A stretch of DNA of 42,132 bases from Streptomyces sp. rh34 (GCF_002551245.1 NZ_NTGZ01000034.1:1-42132); one strand, 5' to 3'; counted from the first letter of the stretch, positions 7,346 to 15,387 are shown. Numbers and translations are program-made. Notes: generated by a model not told the origin, from the letters alone.

Positions 7346-8902
7346 TCAGCGGCCGACCGCACAGGCGTCCCCGTTGAGCGTGAACCGCGGCGGTGACGAC
7401 GAGTCGCCGGTGTGGGTGGCGAGATAGCCGAGGGTGATGCTCGCGCCGGGAGCGATCGTGGCGTTGTGCGAAGTGTTGGCGGCCGTGATCGTGTTGCTTC
7501 CCTGGGTGAGGTCGGTGTTCCAGTCGGAGGTGACGGTCTGCCCGAGGGCCAGCGGGAACTTCAGTGTCCAGCCGTTCACCGGAGTGCTGCCGGTGTTGGT
7601 GACCGTCAGGTCGACCGTCGTACCGGTGCCCCAGGCCCGCACGGTGCTGTGCACTCGGCAGGTGGGTTCCTCCTGGGCGAAGGACACGCGGTGCAGGCCG
7701 CCCGGCAGGTCGTTGACCACGTAGAACTCGCCGTCGACGGTCGTGCCGATCGCCGTCACCTGGGTGGGCATCTCCCCTATCTCGGCCTGCTCGTAGCCGC
7801 CTTCGCCATCGGGGCGCAGCGCCCAGACGGTGGACGAGCAGTAGTCGGTGGCGATGTACGTGCCCCCGACGAGGTCGGCGTGCTGTCGGCCCCGGTAGGC
7901 GTGACCGCCGATGACCGAACAGCCGCCGGTGTACGGGGAGTAGGTGAAGACCGGCGGGGTGTACGTTTCGCCGGGGTCGCAGTCGCCGCCGCTGAACTTC
8001 TCCAGTCCCTCGTAGCAGGACCAGCCGAGGTTCAGGCCTCCCTGTCCGGGGCTGATGTGATCGACCTCCTCCCACCGGCCCTGGCCGACGTCGCCGATCC
8101 ACATCGAGCCGTCGACGCTGTCGAAGGAGAATCGCCACGGGTTGCGCAGCCCGTACAGCCAGATCTCCTCGCGGGCGCCGGGGGTGTCCACGAAGGGGTT
8201 GTCCGCGGGAACGCAGTAGGGGAGCCGGCCGCAACTGCGGCTCACGTCGATGCGCACGATCTTGCCCAGCAGGGTGTCCAGTCGCTGCCCGGCACGGAGG
8301 GGGTCCGCGGAACCGCCGCCGTCACCGATGCTCCAGTACAGGTGGCCGTCCGGGCCGAACGCCAGCTGGCCACCGTTGTGGTTGCTGAACTCGGCGTGCG
8401 GCTGGGAGAGCAGCACCTCCAGGCGGGAATCGCCGAGCCGGTAGCGGGCGACGGTCACCGCACCGTCGGGCAGTGCCGTGTACGCCAGGTACACGCTGCG
8501 GCTGTCGGCGAAGTCGGGCGGAACGGCGATGCCGAGCAGGCCGCGCTCGTTGCCCGATTCGTCCACGGCCGACGTGATGTCGATGAGCGGCTCCGGGGCC
8601 AGGCCGGTACGGGGGTGGTAGGCCCGTACGGTTCCGGACTTCTCGGTGATGAACAGGCGGTCCGTGCCGTCATCGGGTGCGACGACGGCGGTCGGCCGTC
8701 TCAGTCCGTGCGCGACCTGGGTGGTGGTCGCGCGGAGCGACGGAAGGGGGACGGTGGAGGAGTCCGTCGCCGCGTCGGCCGGTGTGGTGGCCGCCGTCGC
8801 GGGAGGGGCTGTCGCGAGGGGCTGGGCGGCGGCGGGCCATGCGGTGATAGCGGTCAACAGGAGGGCCAGCAGGAGCTGCCCGGTCCAGCGGTGTCGCGAC
8901 AT
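7346..8902 (-). CDS. Secreted PQQ-type sugar dehydrogenase with C-terminal CBM2
   Basis: A 518-residue secreted protein. Residues 1-27 form a signal peptide (MSRHRW.., then LLLALLLTAITAWPAAA). Residues about 55-410 are a soluble glucose/sorbosone dehydrogenase-like beta-propeller: HNGG with His175 at the position of the sGDH catalytic base, GPDGHLYWSIGDGG, and GLRNPWR with Arg253 and Arg257. Residues 415-516 are a family 2 carbohydrate-binding module (CRVHSTVRAWGTG.., NGWTLKF, flanking Cys residues, ..LNGDAC), so the enzyme is tethered to cellulose. It should oxidise sugars and pass electrons to an acceptor. The LPMO gene ends 122 bases upstream on the same strand, making an electron-supply role plausible. 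The ATG at 8902 has GGAG 5 bases upstream; an upstream ATG at 8950 would spoil the signal peptide. Confidence 0.9.
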   Translation of the reverse strand: MSRHRWTGQLLLALLLTAITAWPAAAQPLATAPPATAATTPADAATDSSTVPLPSLRATTTQVAHGLRRPTAVVAPDDGTDRLFITEKSGTVRAYHPRTGLAPEPLIDITSAVDESGNERGLLGIAVPPDFADSRSVYLAYTALPDGAVTVARYRLGDSRLEVLLSQPHAEFSNHNGGQLAFGPDGHLYWSIGDGGGSADPLRAGQRLDTLLGKIVRIDVSRSCGRLPYCVPADNPFVDTPGAREEIWLYGLRNPWRFSFDSVDGSMWIGDVGQGRWEEVDHISPGQGGLNLGWSCYEGLEKFSGGDCDPGETYTPPVFTYSPYTGGCSVIGGHAYRGRQHADLVGGTYIATDYCSSTVWALRPDGEGGYEQAEIGEMPTQVTAIGTTVDGEFYVVNDLPGGLHRVSFAQEEPTCRVHSTVRAWGTGTTVDLTVTNTGSTPVNGWTLKFPLALGQTVTSDWNTDLTQGSNTITAANTSHNATIAPGASITLGYLATHTGDSSSPPRFTLNGDACAVGR

Positions 8903-8975
8903 GTCGGCTCCGGAGTCGAGGACGCTTGCGCGGCGGTGGCGTCGGCACATGAAGGGGTGTCGGGATTACGGGGAG

Positions 8976-9004
8976 TCCCGCCGGGCGTGTGCCGTCCGGC
9001 GGGA
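8976..9004 (-). terminator. Hairpin between LPMO and dehydrogenase genes
   Basis: TCCCGCCGG (8976-8984) and CCGGCGGGA (8996-9004) form a perfect 9-bp stem with an 11-base loop. It lies 20 bases past the LPMO stop and has no U-tract. It could terminate or partially attenuate transcription into the dehydrogenase gene, or protect the LPMO mRNA 3' end. Confidence 0.5.
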
Positions 9005-9024
9005 TCCCCCGGTGAGCGGTGAGG

Positions 9025-9696
9025 TCAGCCGAAGTTCACATCGCTGCACAGGAAGTACGTCTGGTCCATGTGCGATGCCTGCCAGATCGTGTAGACGACG
9101 TGGTGGCCGGTGTAGCCGGACGTGCTCACGGGGATCGAGTAGTTCTGGCTGGGCCCGTACCTGCCGGTCTCCGCGACCAGTTCGAGGTCACTCCAGCCCA
9201 GCGCCTGGGTGGTGGGGTCGAAGCCCTGCCGGCTGACGTAGACCTTGAAGTAGTCCGCGCCGTGGCTGGCCTGGTCGTACAGCTCGACGGTGAAGTCATC
9301 GGTGATGTCGGTGGTCTTCCACGCGCCCACGGTGTCCAGCGCGTTGTAGCGACCGCCCTCGGTCCGACCGCCGCTGCACAGCTGTCCGTCCGGTACGACC
9401 GCCTGGAAGTTGCCGCCGGAGCCGTTGCGGTACAGGCCGTTCCAGTTCCACATGGCGTTCGGGTTGGCCTGCCACGCCTGCCAGCACATCGGGTCCTGCT
9501 GTGCCATGTCCGGGTTCTGGAAATCGCTGCCCCAGCGCTGCCAGCAGTCGTAGGCGCGAGATGCCGGGTCGACGACCGACCCGTGCGCCACGGCTGTGCC
9601 GCTCCAGGCGGTCATGCTGAGAAGCACCGCTGCGACGGTGGTCAGGACGAGCGTGGGAATGCGCCACATTCTAGTGTCGCGTACATGACAATGCAT
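9025..9696 (-). CDS. Secreted AA10 lytic polysaccharide monooxygenase
   Basis: A 223-residue copper oxygenase. The signal peptide (LVLTTVAAVLLSMTAWSGTAVA) ends right before His38, which becomes the mature N-terminus HGSVVDP as AA10 enzymes require. The second copper ligand is His145 in SHGADYFKVYVS, and the C-terminal QASHMDQTYFLCSDVNFG carries the conserved aromatic position. Paired cysteines (C51, C71, C107, C217) fit the extracellular fold. There is no binding module, unlike many Streptomyces cellulose-active LPMOs; the neighbouring dehydrogenase carries the CBM2 instead. The reaction is oxidative cleavage of crystalline cellulose or chitin. The start at 9696 is supported by GAAGGA 6 bases upstream. 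A CebR-like operator about 50 bases upstream points to cellobiose-responsive control and to cellulose as substrate. Confidence 0.95.
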   Translation of the reverse strand: MHCHVRDTRMWRIPTLVLTTVAAVLLSMTAWSGTAVAHGSVVDPASRAYDCWQRWGSDFQNPDMAQQDPMCWQAWQANPNAMWNWNGLYRNGSGGNFQAVVPDGQLCSGGRTEGGRYNALDTVGAWKTTDITDDFTVELYDQASHGADYFKVYVSRQGFDPTTQALGWSDLELVAETGRYGPSQNYSIPVSTSGYTGHHVVYTIWQASHMDQTYFLCSDVNFG

Positions 9697-9745
9697 GATC
9701 TCTTCCTTCGGTGGGGGGGCCGGGGAACCCGGCGGGATCGAGGTG

Positions 9746-9759
9746 TGGGAGCGCTCCCG
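9746..9759. promoter_or_regulatory. CebR-like operator (cellulose-utilisation regulon)
   Basis: TGGGAGCGCTCCCG matches the Streptomyces CebR box TGGGAGCGCTCCCA at 13 of 14 positions. It lies about 50 bases upstream of the LPMO start codon. CebR is a LacI-family repressor released by cello-oligosaccharides. The match is seen; binding is inferred. The rest of the 9697-10059 interval shows no gene. Confidence 0.8.
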
Positions 9760-10059
9760 CGCTTCCACAGTGCGCAGGGCGGGGCGGGACGGGCAATATC
9801 TGTTCACGCCACTTCAACGCCGCATGGCGCAAAGCGTCCGCCGCGTGGTCGGGGACCTGACCGACCGGTGGCGATCAGTGGCGCGAGGAAGGCGGGCATC
9901 CTCGTGTTCACGACGCCGGCGACGACGCCCCGCTCACGGCTTGCCTCCTTGGCGGCCTGCCCGTCGAGCCGCGGCGTCGGCTGTGATCGGGCCGGGCGAT
10001 GCGCAAGCCCGTGCCCTCCCCGTGGATCTGTCGAAGAGAGTCCGAACCGGTGCCGGGAT

Positions 10060-11178
10060 TCAGGCGGGGACGAGATCCCGCTCGCGGTCCGGCGTTTCGA
10101 CCCTGGGCTGCTTGTTCGGCAGTGCGAGCCGGAAGACCTTGTGCCACGCGGAGAACACCTGCTTGGGCAGCGGGCCGGTGACGTACTCCAGCTCGTACTT
10201 TTCGAACAGCGCGCGCACCTTCACCGCGACCTCGGCGTACCGGTTGCTCGGCAGGTCCGGGAACAGGTGGTGCTCGATCTGGTGCGACAGGTTGCCGGTC
10301 ATGAAGTGCATGGCCTTGCTGCCGCTGATGTTCGCCGATCCCATCATCTGGCGCAGGTACCACTGGCCGCGTGTCTCGCCCTCGATCGACCGGCGCTCGA
10401 AGACCTGTACGCCCTCGGGGAAGTGTCCGCACATGATCACCGAGTGGGTCCAGACGTTGCGGACCAGGTTCGCGGTGAACGTGGCGGCGAGTGTGGGGAG
10501 GAACGACGGGCCCGACAGCAGCGGGTGGATCACGTAGTCCTTGAGCACCTGCTTGCGGATCTTGCGTCCCACAGCCTTGGCCCGGGCGCGGAATTCCGGG
10601 CTCCTGCGGCGGTGCTTGGGGAGGTTCTTGCCGAGTTCCAGGTCGTACGCCGCGATGCCGTACTCGAAGAAGCAGGCGTTGAGGAAGTTCCACAGCGGCT
10701 GGCCCAGGTGCAAGGGGTGCCACTTCTGGTCCTCGTCGACGCGCATGATGCCGTAGCCGAGGTCGTTGTCCTTGCCGATCACGTTGGTGTACGTGTGGTG
10801 CAGCTCGTTGTGCGAGTGCTTCCACTGATCGGACGGCGAGACGTGATCCCACTCCCAGGTGGTGGAGTGAATCTTCGGGTCCCGCATCCAGTCCCACTGA
10901 CCGTGCAGGACGTTGTGGCCGATCTCCATGTTGTCCATGATCTTCGCCACGGACAGCCCGGCGGTGCCGAGAACCCACGCGGGCGGGAAGATCGAGAACA
11001 GCAGCACACCCCTGCTGACCAGCTCAAGCTTGCGCTGCGCCGAGATGACCCTACGGATGTAGGCGGCGTCCTTCTCGCCGCGGCCGGCGATCACCTCGTC
11101 ACGGATCGCGTCCAGCTCGCGGCCCAGCTCCTCGATCTGCTCCGCGGTCAGGTGGGCGGTGGGGTCGATGGCGGTCAA
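10060..11178 (-). CDS. Acyl fatty-acid desaturase
   Basis: A 372-residue membrane di-iron desaturase. The three histidine boxes are HNVLH (88-92), HNELHH (123-128) and HQIEHH (299-304). Hydrophobic segments around 56-75 and 220-250 anchor it in the membrane. It should insert a double bond into acyl chains, with electrons supplied by the adjacent ferredoxin-type reductase, as for mycobacterial DesA3 with Rv3230c. The start is most likely TTG at 11178 (MTAIDPTAHLTAEQ), preceded by AGGAG 4 bases away, which matches how homologs begin; a GTG at about 11200 that overlaps the upstream gene is the alternative. It is translationally close-coupled to the reductase gene, whose stop is 7 bases before this start. 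Confidence 0.9.
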   Translation of the reverse strand: MTAIDPTAHLTAEQIEELGRELDAIRDEVIAGRGEKDAAYIRRVISAQRKLELVSRGVLLFSIFPPAWVLGTAGLSVAKIMDNMEIGHNVLHGQWDWMRDPKIHSTTWEWDHVSPSDQWKHSHNELHHTYTNVIGKDNDLGYGIMRVDEDQKWHPLHLGQPLWNFLNACFFEYGIAAYDLELGKNLPKHRRRSPEFRARAKAVGRKIRKQVLKDYVIHPLLSGPSFLPTLAATFTANLVRNVWTHSVIMCGHFPEGVQVFERRSIEGETRGQWYLRQMMGSANISGSKAMHFMTGNLSHQIEHHLFPDLPSNRYAEVAVKVRALFEKYELEYVTGPLPKQVFSAWHKVFRLALPNKQPRVETPDRERDLVPA

Positions 11179-11185
11179 GGTGCTC

Positions 11186-12241
11186 CTACCGTTCGATGTC
11201 ACAGGGGCCCGCCGCGGCGGACACGCAGGTCTGGATGAGGACGCCGGGCTCGGCCTCGGTGATCTCGCCGGTGCGCAGGTCGCGGACGGCGCCCGCCTTG
11301 AGCGGCGTGACGCAGCCGAAGCAGATGCCCATGCGGCACCCGGAGGGCATGAGCACGCCGGCCTCCTCGCCGATGTCCAGCAACGGCGTGGCGCCGTCCG
11401 CGTCGACGGTCTTGCCGGTGGCGCTGAACGTGACCTCACCGCCGTCACCGGCGACGACGATGCTGGGGCGGAACCGCTCGGTGTGCAGGCGTTCTTGGAC
11501 GCCGTGCTCGGCCCAGTGCTCTTCGGCGGCGTCGAGCAGACCCGCGGGCCCGCAGGCCCAGGTCTCGCGCTCGGCCCAGTCGGGCACGAGTTCGTCGAGA
11601 CGCGCGATGTCGAGCATGCCGTCGGTGTCGGTGTGCACCTCGGTGAGCCGAAGCTTCTCGTCCGCGACCAGGCCGTGCAGTTCGGCGCGGAAGATCACGT
11701 CTTGAGGCTGTGGCGCACAGTGGACCATGACGACGTCGTCGAGCTCGACGTCACGCAGCATGCCCATCACGGGCGTGATGCCGCTGCCGGCCGTCAGGTA
11801 GAGCACCTTGGCGGGCTTGGCCTGCGGCAGTACGAAGTCACCGGTCGGCTGGTCGAGCTGGACCAGCGTGCCCGGTTTCGCCCTGCGGACCAGGTGGTTG
11901 CTGACCTTGCCGTCCGGGATCGCCTTCACGGTGATCGTGACACGGCCGTCCCGGCGGTCCGTCGGCGAGGTGATCGAGTAGGCACGCCACAGGCGCACTC
12001 CGTCGACGTCGACCCCGATCCTCACGTACTGACCGGCTGTGTGGCCGCGCCAGCCCCGCCCCGGCCTGATCACGACAGTCGCGGCGTCACCCGTCTCGGA
12101 GTGCACGGCCTCGATGCGCCCGCACAGGTCAGCACCCGCACGCAGCGGGCTGACCAGGTCGAGGTAGTCCGACGGCAGCAGCGGCGTCGTGACCATCTCC
12201 AGCAGTTTCCACGCCCTGCTACGGAGGGCTGCGCTCGTCAT
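11186..12241 (-). CDS. Ferredoxin reductase with C-terminal 2Fe-2S domain
   Basis: A 351-residue electron-transfer protein. Domains in order: an N-terminal extension; an FAD-binding barrel with RAYSIT (RxYS motif, about 86-91); an NAD(P)-binding domain with GSGITPVMGMLRDV and CGPAGLLDAAEEHW; and a plant-type 2Fe-2S domain with CRMGICFGC and a distal QTC. It should carry electrons from NAD(P)H to the desaturase encoded immediately downstream. The ATG at 12241 is preferred over an upstream 12376 start because that extension reaches into the divergent regulator gene. The promoter must lie in the short 86-base divergent region. Confidence 0.9.
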   Translation of the reverse strand: MTSAALRSRAWKLLEMVTTPLLPSDYLDLVSPLRAGADLCGRIEAVHSETGDAATVVIRPGRGWRGHTAGQYVRIGVDVDGVRLWRAYSITSPTDRRDGRVTITVKAIPDGKVSNHLVRRAKPGTLVQLDQPTGDFVLPQAKPAKVLYLTAGSGITPVMGMLRDVELDDVVMVHCAPQPQDVIFRAELHGLVADEKLRLTEVHTDTDGMLDIARLDELVPDWAERETWACGPAGLLDAAEEHWAEHGVQERLHTERFRPSIVVAGDGGEVTFSATGKTVDADGATPLLDIGEEAGVLMPSGCRMGICFGCVTPLKAGAVRDLRTGEITEAEPGVLIQTCVSAAAGPCDIER

Positions 12242-12272
12242 GACTCCAGCTTGCTGCGCCTCACGGCGTAAA

Positions 12273-12288
12273 GTCCTGACCACAGGAC
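12273..12288. promoter_or_regulatory. Inverted repeat in the divergent desaturase/regulator promoter
   Basis: GTCCTG-ACCA-CAGGAC is a perfect 6-bp inverted repeat, flanked by CGTAAAG and CGTAAAA in direct orientation. It lies 32 bases before the reductase start and 40 bases before the regulator start, where an operator for both would sit. Confidence 0.5.
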
Positions 12289-12307
12289 GTAAAACTGGTC
12301 GACCGAA

Positions 12308-12324
12308 TTGTTCGCAGGGAACAA
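12308..12324. promoter_or_regulatory. Inverted repeat adjacent to regulator start
   Basis: TTGTTC-GCAGG-GAACAA has perfect 6-bp arms and ends 3 bases before the ATG of the PucR-type regulator. Its position suits autoregulation. The GCAGGGA portion probably also serves as the ribosome-binding site. Confidence 0.45.
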
Positions 12325-12327
12325 AAA

Positions 12328-13467
12328 ATGAGCTATGCAATCCGGAGGGCCAGCGAACTGGCTCTGGATGAAGCAACGGTCACCGCACTCCGGGCCGCAC
12401 TGAGGACCACCGCCGACGAAGTCGTCCAGGCGATCATCGACGAGGTCCCTCCCTACGCCAATGCCCTTTCGGGTCGCATGGGCGCCACCATCCGCAGAGC
12501 CGTCCGCACCGCCCTGGGGCACTACCTGGACCTCGCGAGCGGGGACGCCACGGGGGGTGACGCCGGTGACGCCGCCTACGAGCTGGGCCGCGGCGAGGTA
12601 CGCGACGGCCGTTCGATGGACGCCCTGCTCAGCGCCTACCGCGTCGGCGCCCGCGTCGCCTGGCGATGCCTCGCAGCGGGTGCCGTACCCGCGGGTCTGC
12701 CCGCCGCCGAGGTCGCCAAGTTCGCCGAGCTGACCTTCGCCTACATCGACGAGCTCTCCGCCGCGAGCGCCGCAGGCCACGCCGACGGGCTGGCCGCCCG
12801 GGGCAGAGCCCACGAGCGCCATCTGGAGCACCTGGCCCGTGACCTCCTCGCCGGCGCGAACCCGGACGTACTGCTGGCCTCCGGTCAACGGGCCAGGTGG
12901 CAGCCTCCGGTTTCGCTGACCGCCGTCCTGTTGCCCGCCGACCAGGCCCGGCCGGCCTACCGGACACTCGACCCGAGCACCCTCGTCCTCGACGATCTGC
13001 CGGATGCCACCGGTGTGCTCCTCGTCCCCGATGCCGACCGATCGCGCCTCCTGCGGCAGCTGACCGACCGCGCCGCCGTGGTCGGCCCGGCCCGACCATG
13101 GACGCGTGCGTCCGCCTCGTACGCGCGAGCCGTACGCGCGCGCTCGCTCTCCTCCGACATTCGGGACACCGAGGACCACCTGCCCGACCTGGTGCTCAGC
13201 GCCGACGCGGACGCGTTCGCAGACCTGCGGGCCCGAGCCCTCGCACCGTTGCAGACCTTGCCTGCCGCAACCGCACGACGGCTGGAGGAGACCTTGCGGG
13301 CGTGGCTGCTGCACCAGGGCAGGCGGGACGCGGTGGCGGCGGCATTGTTCGTCCATCCCCAGACCGTCCGGTACCGGATGTCGCAGCTGCGGGAGCTGTT
13401 TCCCGATCTCGCATCACCGAACCGGGTCCTTGAACTGACGCTGGCGGTCGGTCTCCGGGTCAGCTGA
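12328..13467 (+). CDS. PucR/CdaR-type transcriptional regulator
   Basis: A 379-residue regulator with two recognisable parts. The N-terminal helical half (residues about 15-170; DEVVQAIIDEVPPYANALS, then RSMDALLSAYRVGARVAWR) resembles RsbRD-type N-terminal domains. The C-terminal PucR-type HTH (about 325-375) reads EETLRAWLLHQGRRDAVAAA then LFVHPQTVRYRMSQLRELF. It is divergent from the reductase/desaturase pair with only 86 bases between starts and two inverted repeats in the gap, so it very likely controls membrane-lipid unsaturation. The effector is unknown. Confidence 0.85.
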   Translation: MSYAIRRASELALDEATVTALRAALRTTADEVVQAIIDEVPPYANALSGRMGATIRRAVRTALGHYLDLASGDATGGDAGDAAYELGRGEVRDGRSMDALLSAYRVGARVAWRCLAAGAVPAGLPAAEVAKFAELTFAYIDELSAASAAGHADGLAARGRAHERHLEHLARDLLAGANPDVLLASGQRARWQPPVSLTAVLLPADQARPAYRTLDPSTLVLDDLPDATGVLLVPDADRSRLLRQLTDRAAVVGPARPWTRASASYARAVRARSLSSDIRDTEDHLPDLVLSADADAFADLRARALAPLQTLPAATARRLEETLRAWLLHQGRRDAVAAALFVHPQTVRYRMSQLRELFPDLASPNRVLELTLAVGLRVS

Positions 13468-13510
13468 CCCGTCACCCCTCACGCGTCACCCGTCACCCCT
13501 CACCCGTCTA
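13466..13510. repeat. Short direct repeats after the regulator stop
   Basis: CCCGTCACCCCTCAC occurs twice with variants (GTCACCC and CACCCGTC units) between 13468 and 13508. Their function is not apparent. Confidence 0.4.
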
Positions 13511-13646
13511 CCGCCGCGTCCGCGAGCGTCCAGAATCGTGCCTCCCTCCCGACCGGTCAGCCGGACGACCGACCGGGGCCGACCGACCTGGCACACCGCG
13601 CGAGGGATGATGGGATGCCGTACGAAACGTGAGGTCAGGAGCTTCC

Positions 13647-13985
13647 ATGGCACAGCTGGTTCACCGACCTCGTGAGGACGCGGAGTTCGATTTCATCCTC
13701 GGGAGAAGCAGGGTCCCGGTCCTCGCGTACTTCACCGGGGCATGGCCCAAGGCCATCGAGCCCTGTCGGGTGATGGACCTCGTCATGGGCGACATCGCCG
13801 ACGACTGCACGGGCCGCCTGACGGTCGTCCGCACCGACATCACGCGTTGTCCGGCGGCGACCGAGCGATACGAGATCATCGGAGCCCCGTCCTGCCTCCT
13901 GCTGAAGGAAGGAGAGGCGGTGGCGCACGGCACGGGGCCCATGACCATCGACGAGGTACGGAAGTTCCTGGACGGTCACCTCTGA
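13647..13985 (+). CDS. Thioredoxin-fold protein with altered active site
   Basis: A 112-residue protein with a thioredoxin-like order: RVPVLAYFTGAWP (beta strand and active-site entry), CRVMDLVMGDIA (helix), LTVVRTDITRCP, then APSCLLLKEGEAV with the cis-Pro position. The usual W-C-G-P-C is replaced by WPKAIEPC, so the first catalytic Cys is missing and only the second remains. It may be a thiol reductase variant or a non-redox binding protein. The ATG at 13647 has AGGAG with a 5-base gap. Its stop overlaps the end of the convergent anti-sigma-like gene by 10 bases. Confidence 0.75.
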   Translation: MAQLVHRPREDAEFDFILGRSRVPVLAYFTGAWPKAIEPCRVMDLVMGDIADDCTGRLTVVRTDITRCPAATERYEIIGAPSCLLLKEGEAVAHGTGPMTIDEVRKFLDGHL

Positions 13986-14794
13986 GCGGCCGCTGCGGCG
14001 CCCGAACCGCGTTGAGGGCCGCGTGCTGCGCCCGGGCCCTGCGGTTCCGGCCGGTCCTTCAGCTCCGGTTCTCCGGGCAGCTCCGGTTCTCCGGGCAGCT
14101 CTGGCTCTCCGGGGCGTTCCGGGCTCTTCTCCGTCCGGTTCGCCCCGTTCTTGTTCGCCCCGTTCTTCTCCCGCGGCTCGGGCGCCAACAGCCGCTCGCA
14201 GTGGCCCGGTACGGCCTCCCGGCCGCCCGCTGCCTCCTCAAGCAGGCGGGTCGCCGCGTCCCCGGGCGCCTTGCCCCGCCCCTCTCCTGCCGCCAGGTAG
14301 GCGCGGCAGTGCGCGACGGTGTCCCGCGCAGTGCCCGGACGCTTCCCGGGCGACGTGTGGGAGGCCGACGGGGAGGGCTTCGGCGAACGCTGTGGCGCCC
14401 GGTCCAAACGCCCGTCACCAGGCGATTCCTCGGCCGTGCCGGGTATCGAGGGCGCGCTCCGCCCGGGCTTCGGCTCCACGCCGCCGCCACCGAACGGCAA
14501 CGGGATGGCGCCGTCCCCCGCCGCCACCGCGACCCCGCCAAGCGCCGCCGCCGTGACGACAGCCGCCAGCAGCGCCTTGAGCGAACGCGCCCGGCGGCGT
14601 TCGTCGGCCGGCCGCCAGTCGTCCCGTCTGCGCCGCCACCGCGGCGGCGCCGCGTGCGCGCCTTCCTCATGCGCTGCGCGGAACGCGCGGAGCGCCTTCT
14701 CCTCGGCGGCCGGACTGAGGGCGCCGGGGCGGCTCGCCACGTCGAACAGCGTCTCCAGCTCCGGGGGAAGGGGATCTGCCCGTTCGGGATTCAT
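13976..14794 (-). CDS. Single-pass membrane protein, probable anti-sigma partner
   Basis: A 272-residue protein starting at an ATG that overlaps the sigma-factor stop (ATGA). It has a cytoplasmic N-terminus of about 70 residues rich in Arg, one membrane segment (LKALLAAVVTAAALGGVAVAAG) and a Pro/Ser/Glu-rich external part with CRAYLAAGEG. The C-terminus carries tandem repeats of ELPGEP (three near-identical 18-bp units at about 14053-14108 on the plus strand). I see no zinc-binding anti-sigma motif. The layout, one TM and coupling to an ECF sigma gene, suggests it anchors or inhibits that sigma factor. Confidence 0.65.
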   Translation of the reverse strand: MNPERADPLPPELETLFDVASRPGALSPAAEEKALRAFRAAHEEGAHAAPPRWRRRRDDWRPADERRRARSLKALLAAVVTAAALGGVAVAAGDGAIPLPFGGGGVEPKPGRSAPSIPGTAEESPGDGRLDRAPQRSPKPSPSASHTSPGKRPGTARDTVAHCRAYLAAGEGRGKAPGDAATRLLEEAAGGREAVPGHCERLLAPEPREKNGANKNGANRTEKSPERPGEPELPGEPELPGEPELKDRPEPQGPGAARGPQRGSGAAAAAQR

Positions 14795-15387
14795 GCCTCA
14801 TCCTTCAGCGTGCGCTGTGCCCCGGGTGTCGCCCCGCGTGCTCCGGCCCGGGTGAGCTTCCCCGCCAGTCCCTTCAGACCCCGGTGTGCCGCGGTGCGAA
14901 CGGCCCCGGGGCGTTTGCCCAGCACCCGCGCGCTCGCCGGCCCGTCGAGCCCGACGACCACGCGCAGCAGAACCGCCTCCGCCTGGTCGCGCGGCAGGCT
15001 GCCGATCAGTTCGAGAGCCTGCTCCGTGGAGAGCTTCTCCAGGACCGCGGCGGCCGTGTCGTGTCCGCCCGGCATTTCCAGCATGTCCTGTTCCAGCAGT
15101 GAGGTACGCGGGCGCCGTTTCTGCCTGCGGAGATGGTCCAGGGCACGGTGACGGGCGATGGTTGCCGTCCAGCCCCGGAAACCCGCGCCGTCGCCACGGA
15201 ACCGGCCCAGGTCACGCGCGATCTCCAGCCAGGCTTCGGAGGCCACGTCCTCGGCATCGTCGCCGACCAGCCCCCGGACGTAACCGATCAGGCCCGGTTG
15301 CACCAGCCTGTACGCGATCGCGAACCCTTCGCCGTCCCCTTGTTGAGCTCGCTCAACAGCAGCGCCGAGCTCCGCGTCGCACACCAC
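14791..15387 (-). CDS. ECF-type RNA polymerase sigma factor
   Basis: A 198-residue sigma-70 family protein. Region 2 (about 45-95) contains DDAEDVASEAWLEIARDLGR and WTATIARHRALDHLRRQ; region 4 (about 125-175) contains LIGSLPRDQAEAVLLRVVVG and an HTH. It should direct RNA polymerase to a stress regulon. The GTG at 15387 follows GAGGGA with a 6-base gap; a second GTG directly follows. It overlaps the membrane protein gene by 4 bases, so the two are co-translated as a sigma/regulator pair. Confidence 0.88.
   Translation of the reverse strand: MVCDAELGAAVERAQQGDGEGFAIAYRLVQPGLIGYVRGLVGDDAEDVASEAWLEIARDLGRFRGDGAGFRGWTATIARHRALDHLRRQKRRPRTSLLEQDMLEMPGGHDTAAAVLEKLSTEQALELIGSLPRDQAEAVLLRVVVGLDGPASARVLGKRPGAVRTAAHRGLKGLAGKLTRAGARGATPGAQRTLKDEA

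Noticed and set aside
7412..9022. 536-residue plus-strand frame opposite the dehydrogenase
   Set aside because: It mirrors the antisense of a real secreted enzyme; the sequence is Val/Gly/Arg-rich without motifs.
9019..11238. 739-residue plus-strand frame across the LPMO and desaturase
   Set aside because: It is antisense to two well-defined genes on the minus strand and has no recognisable domain.
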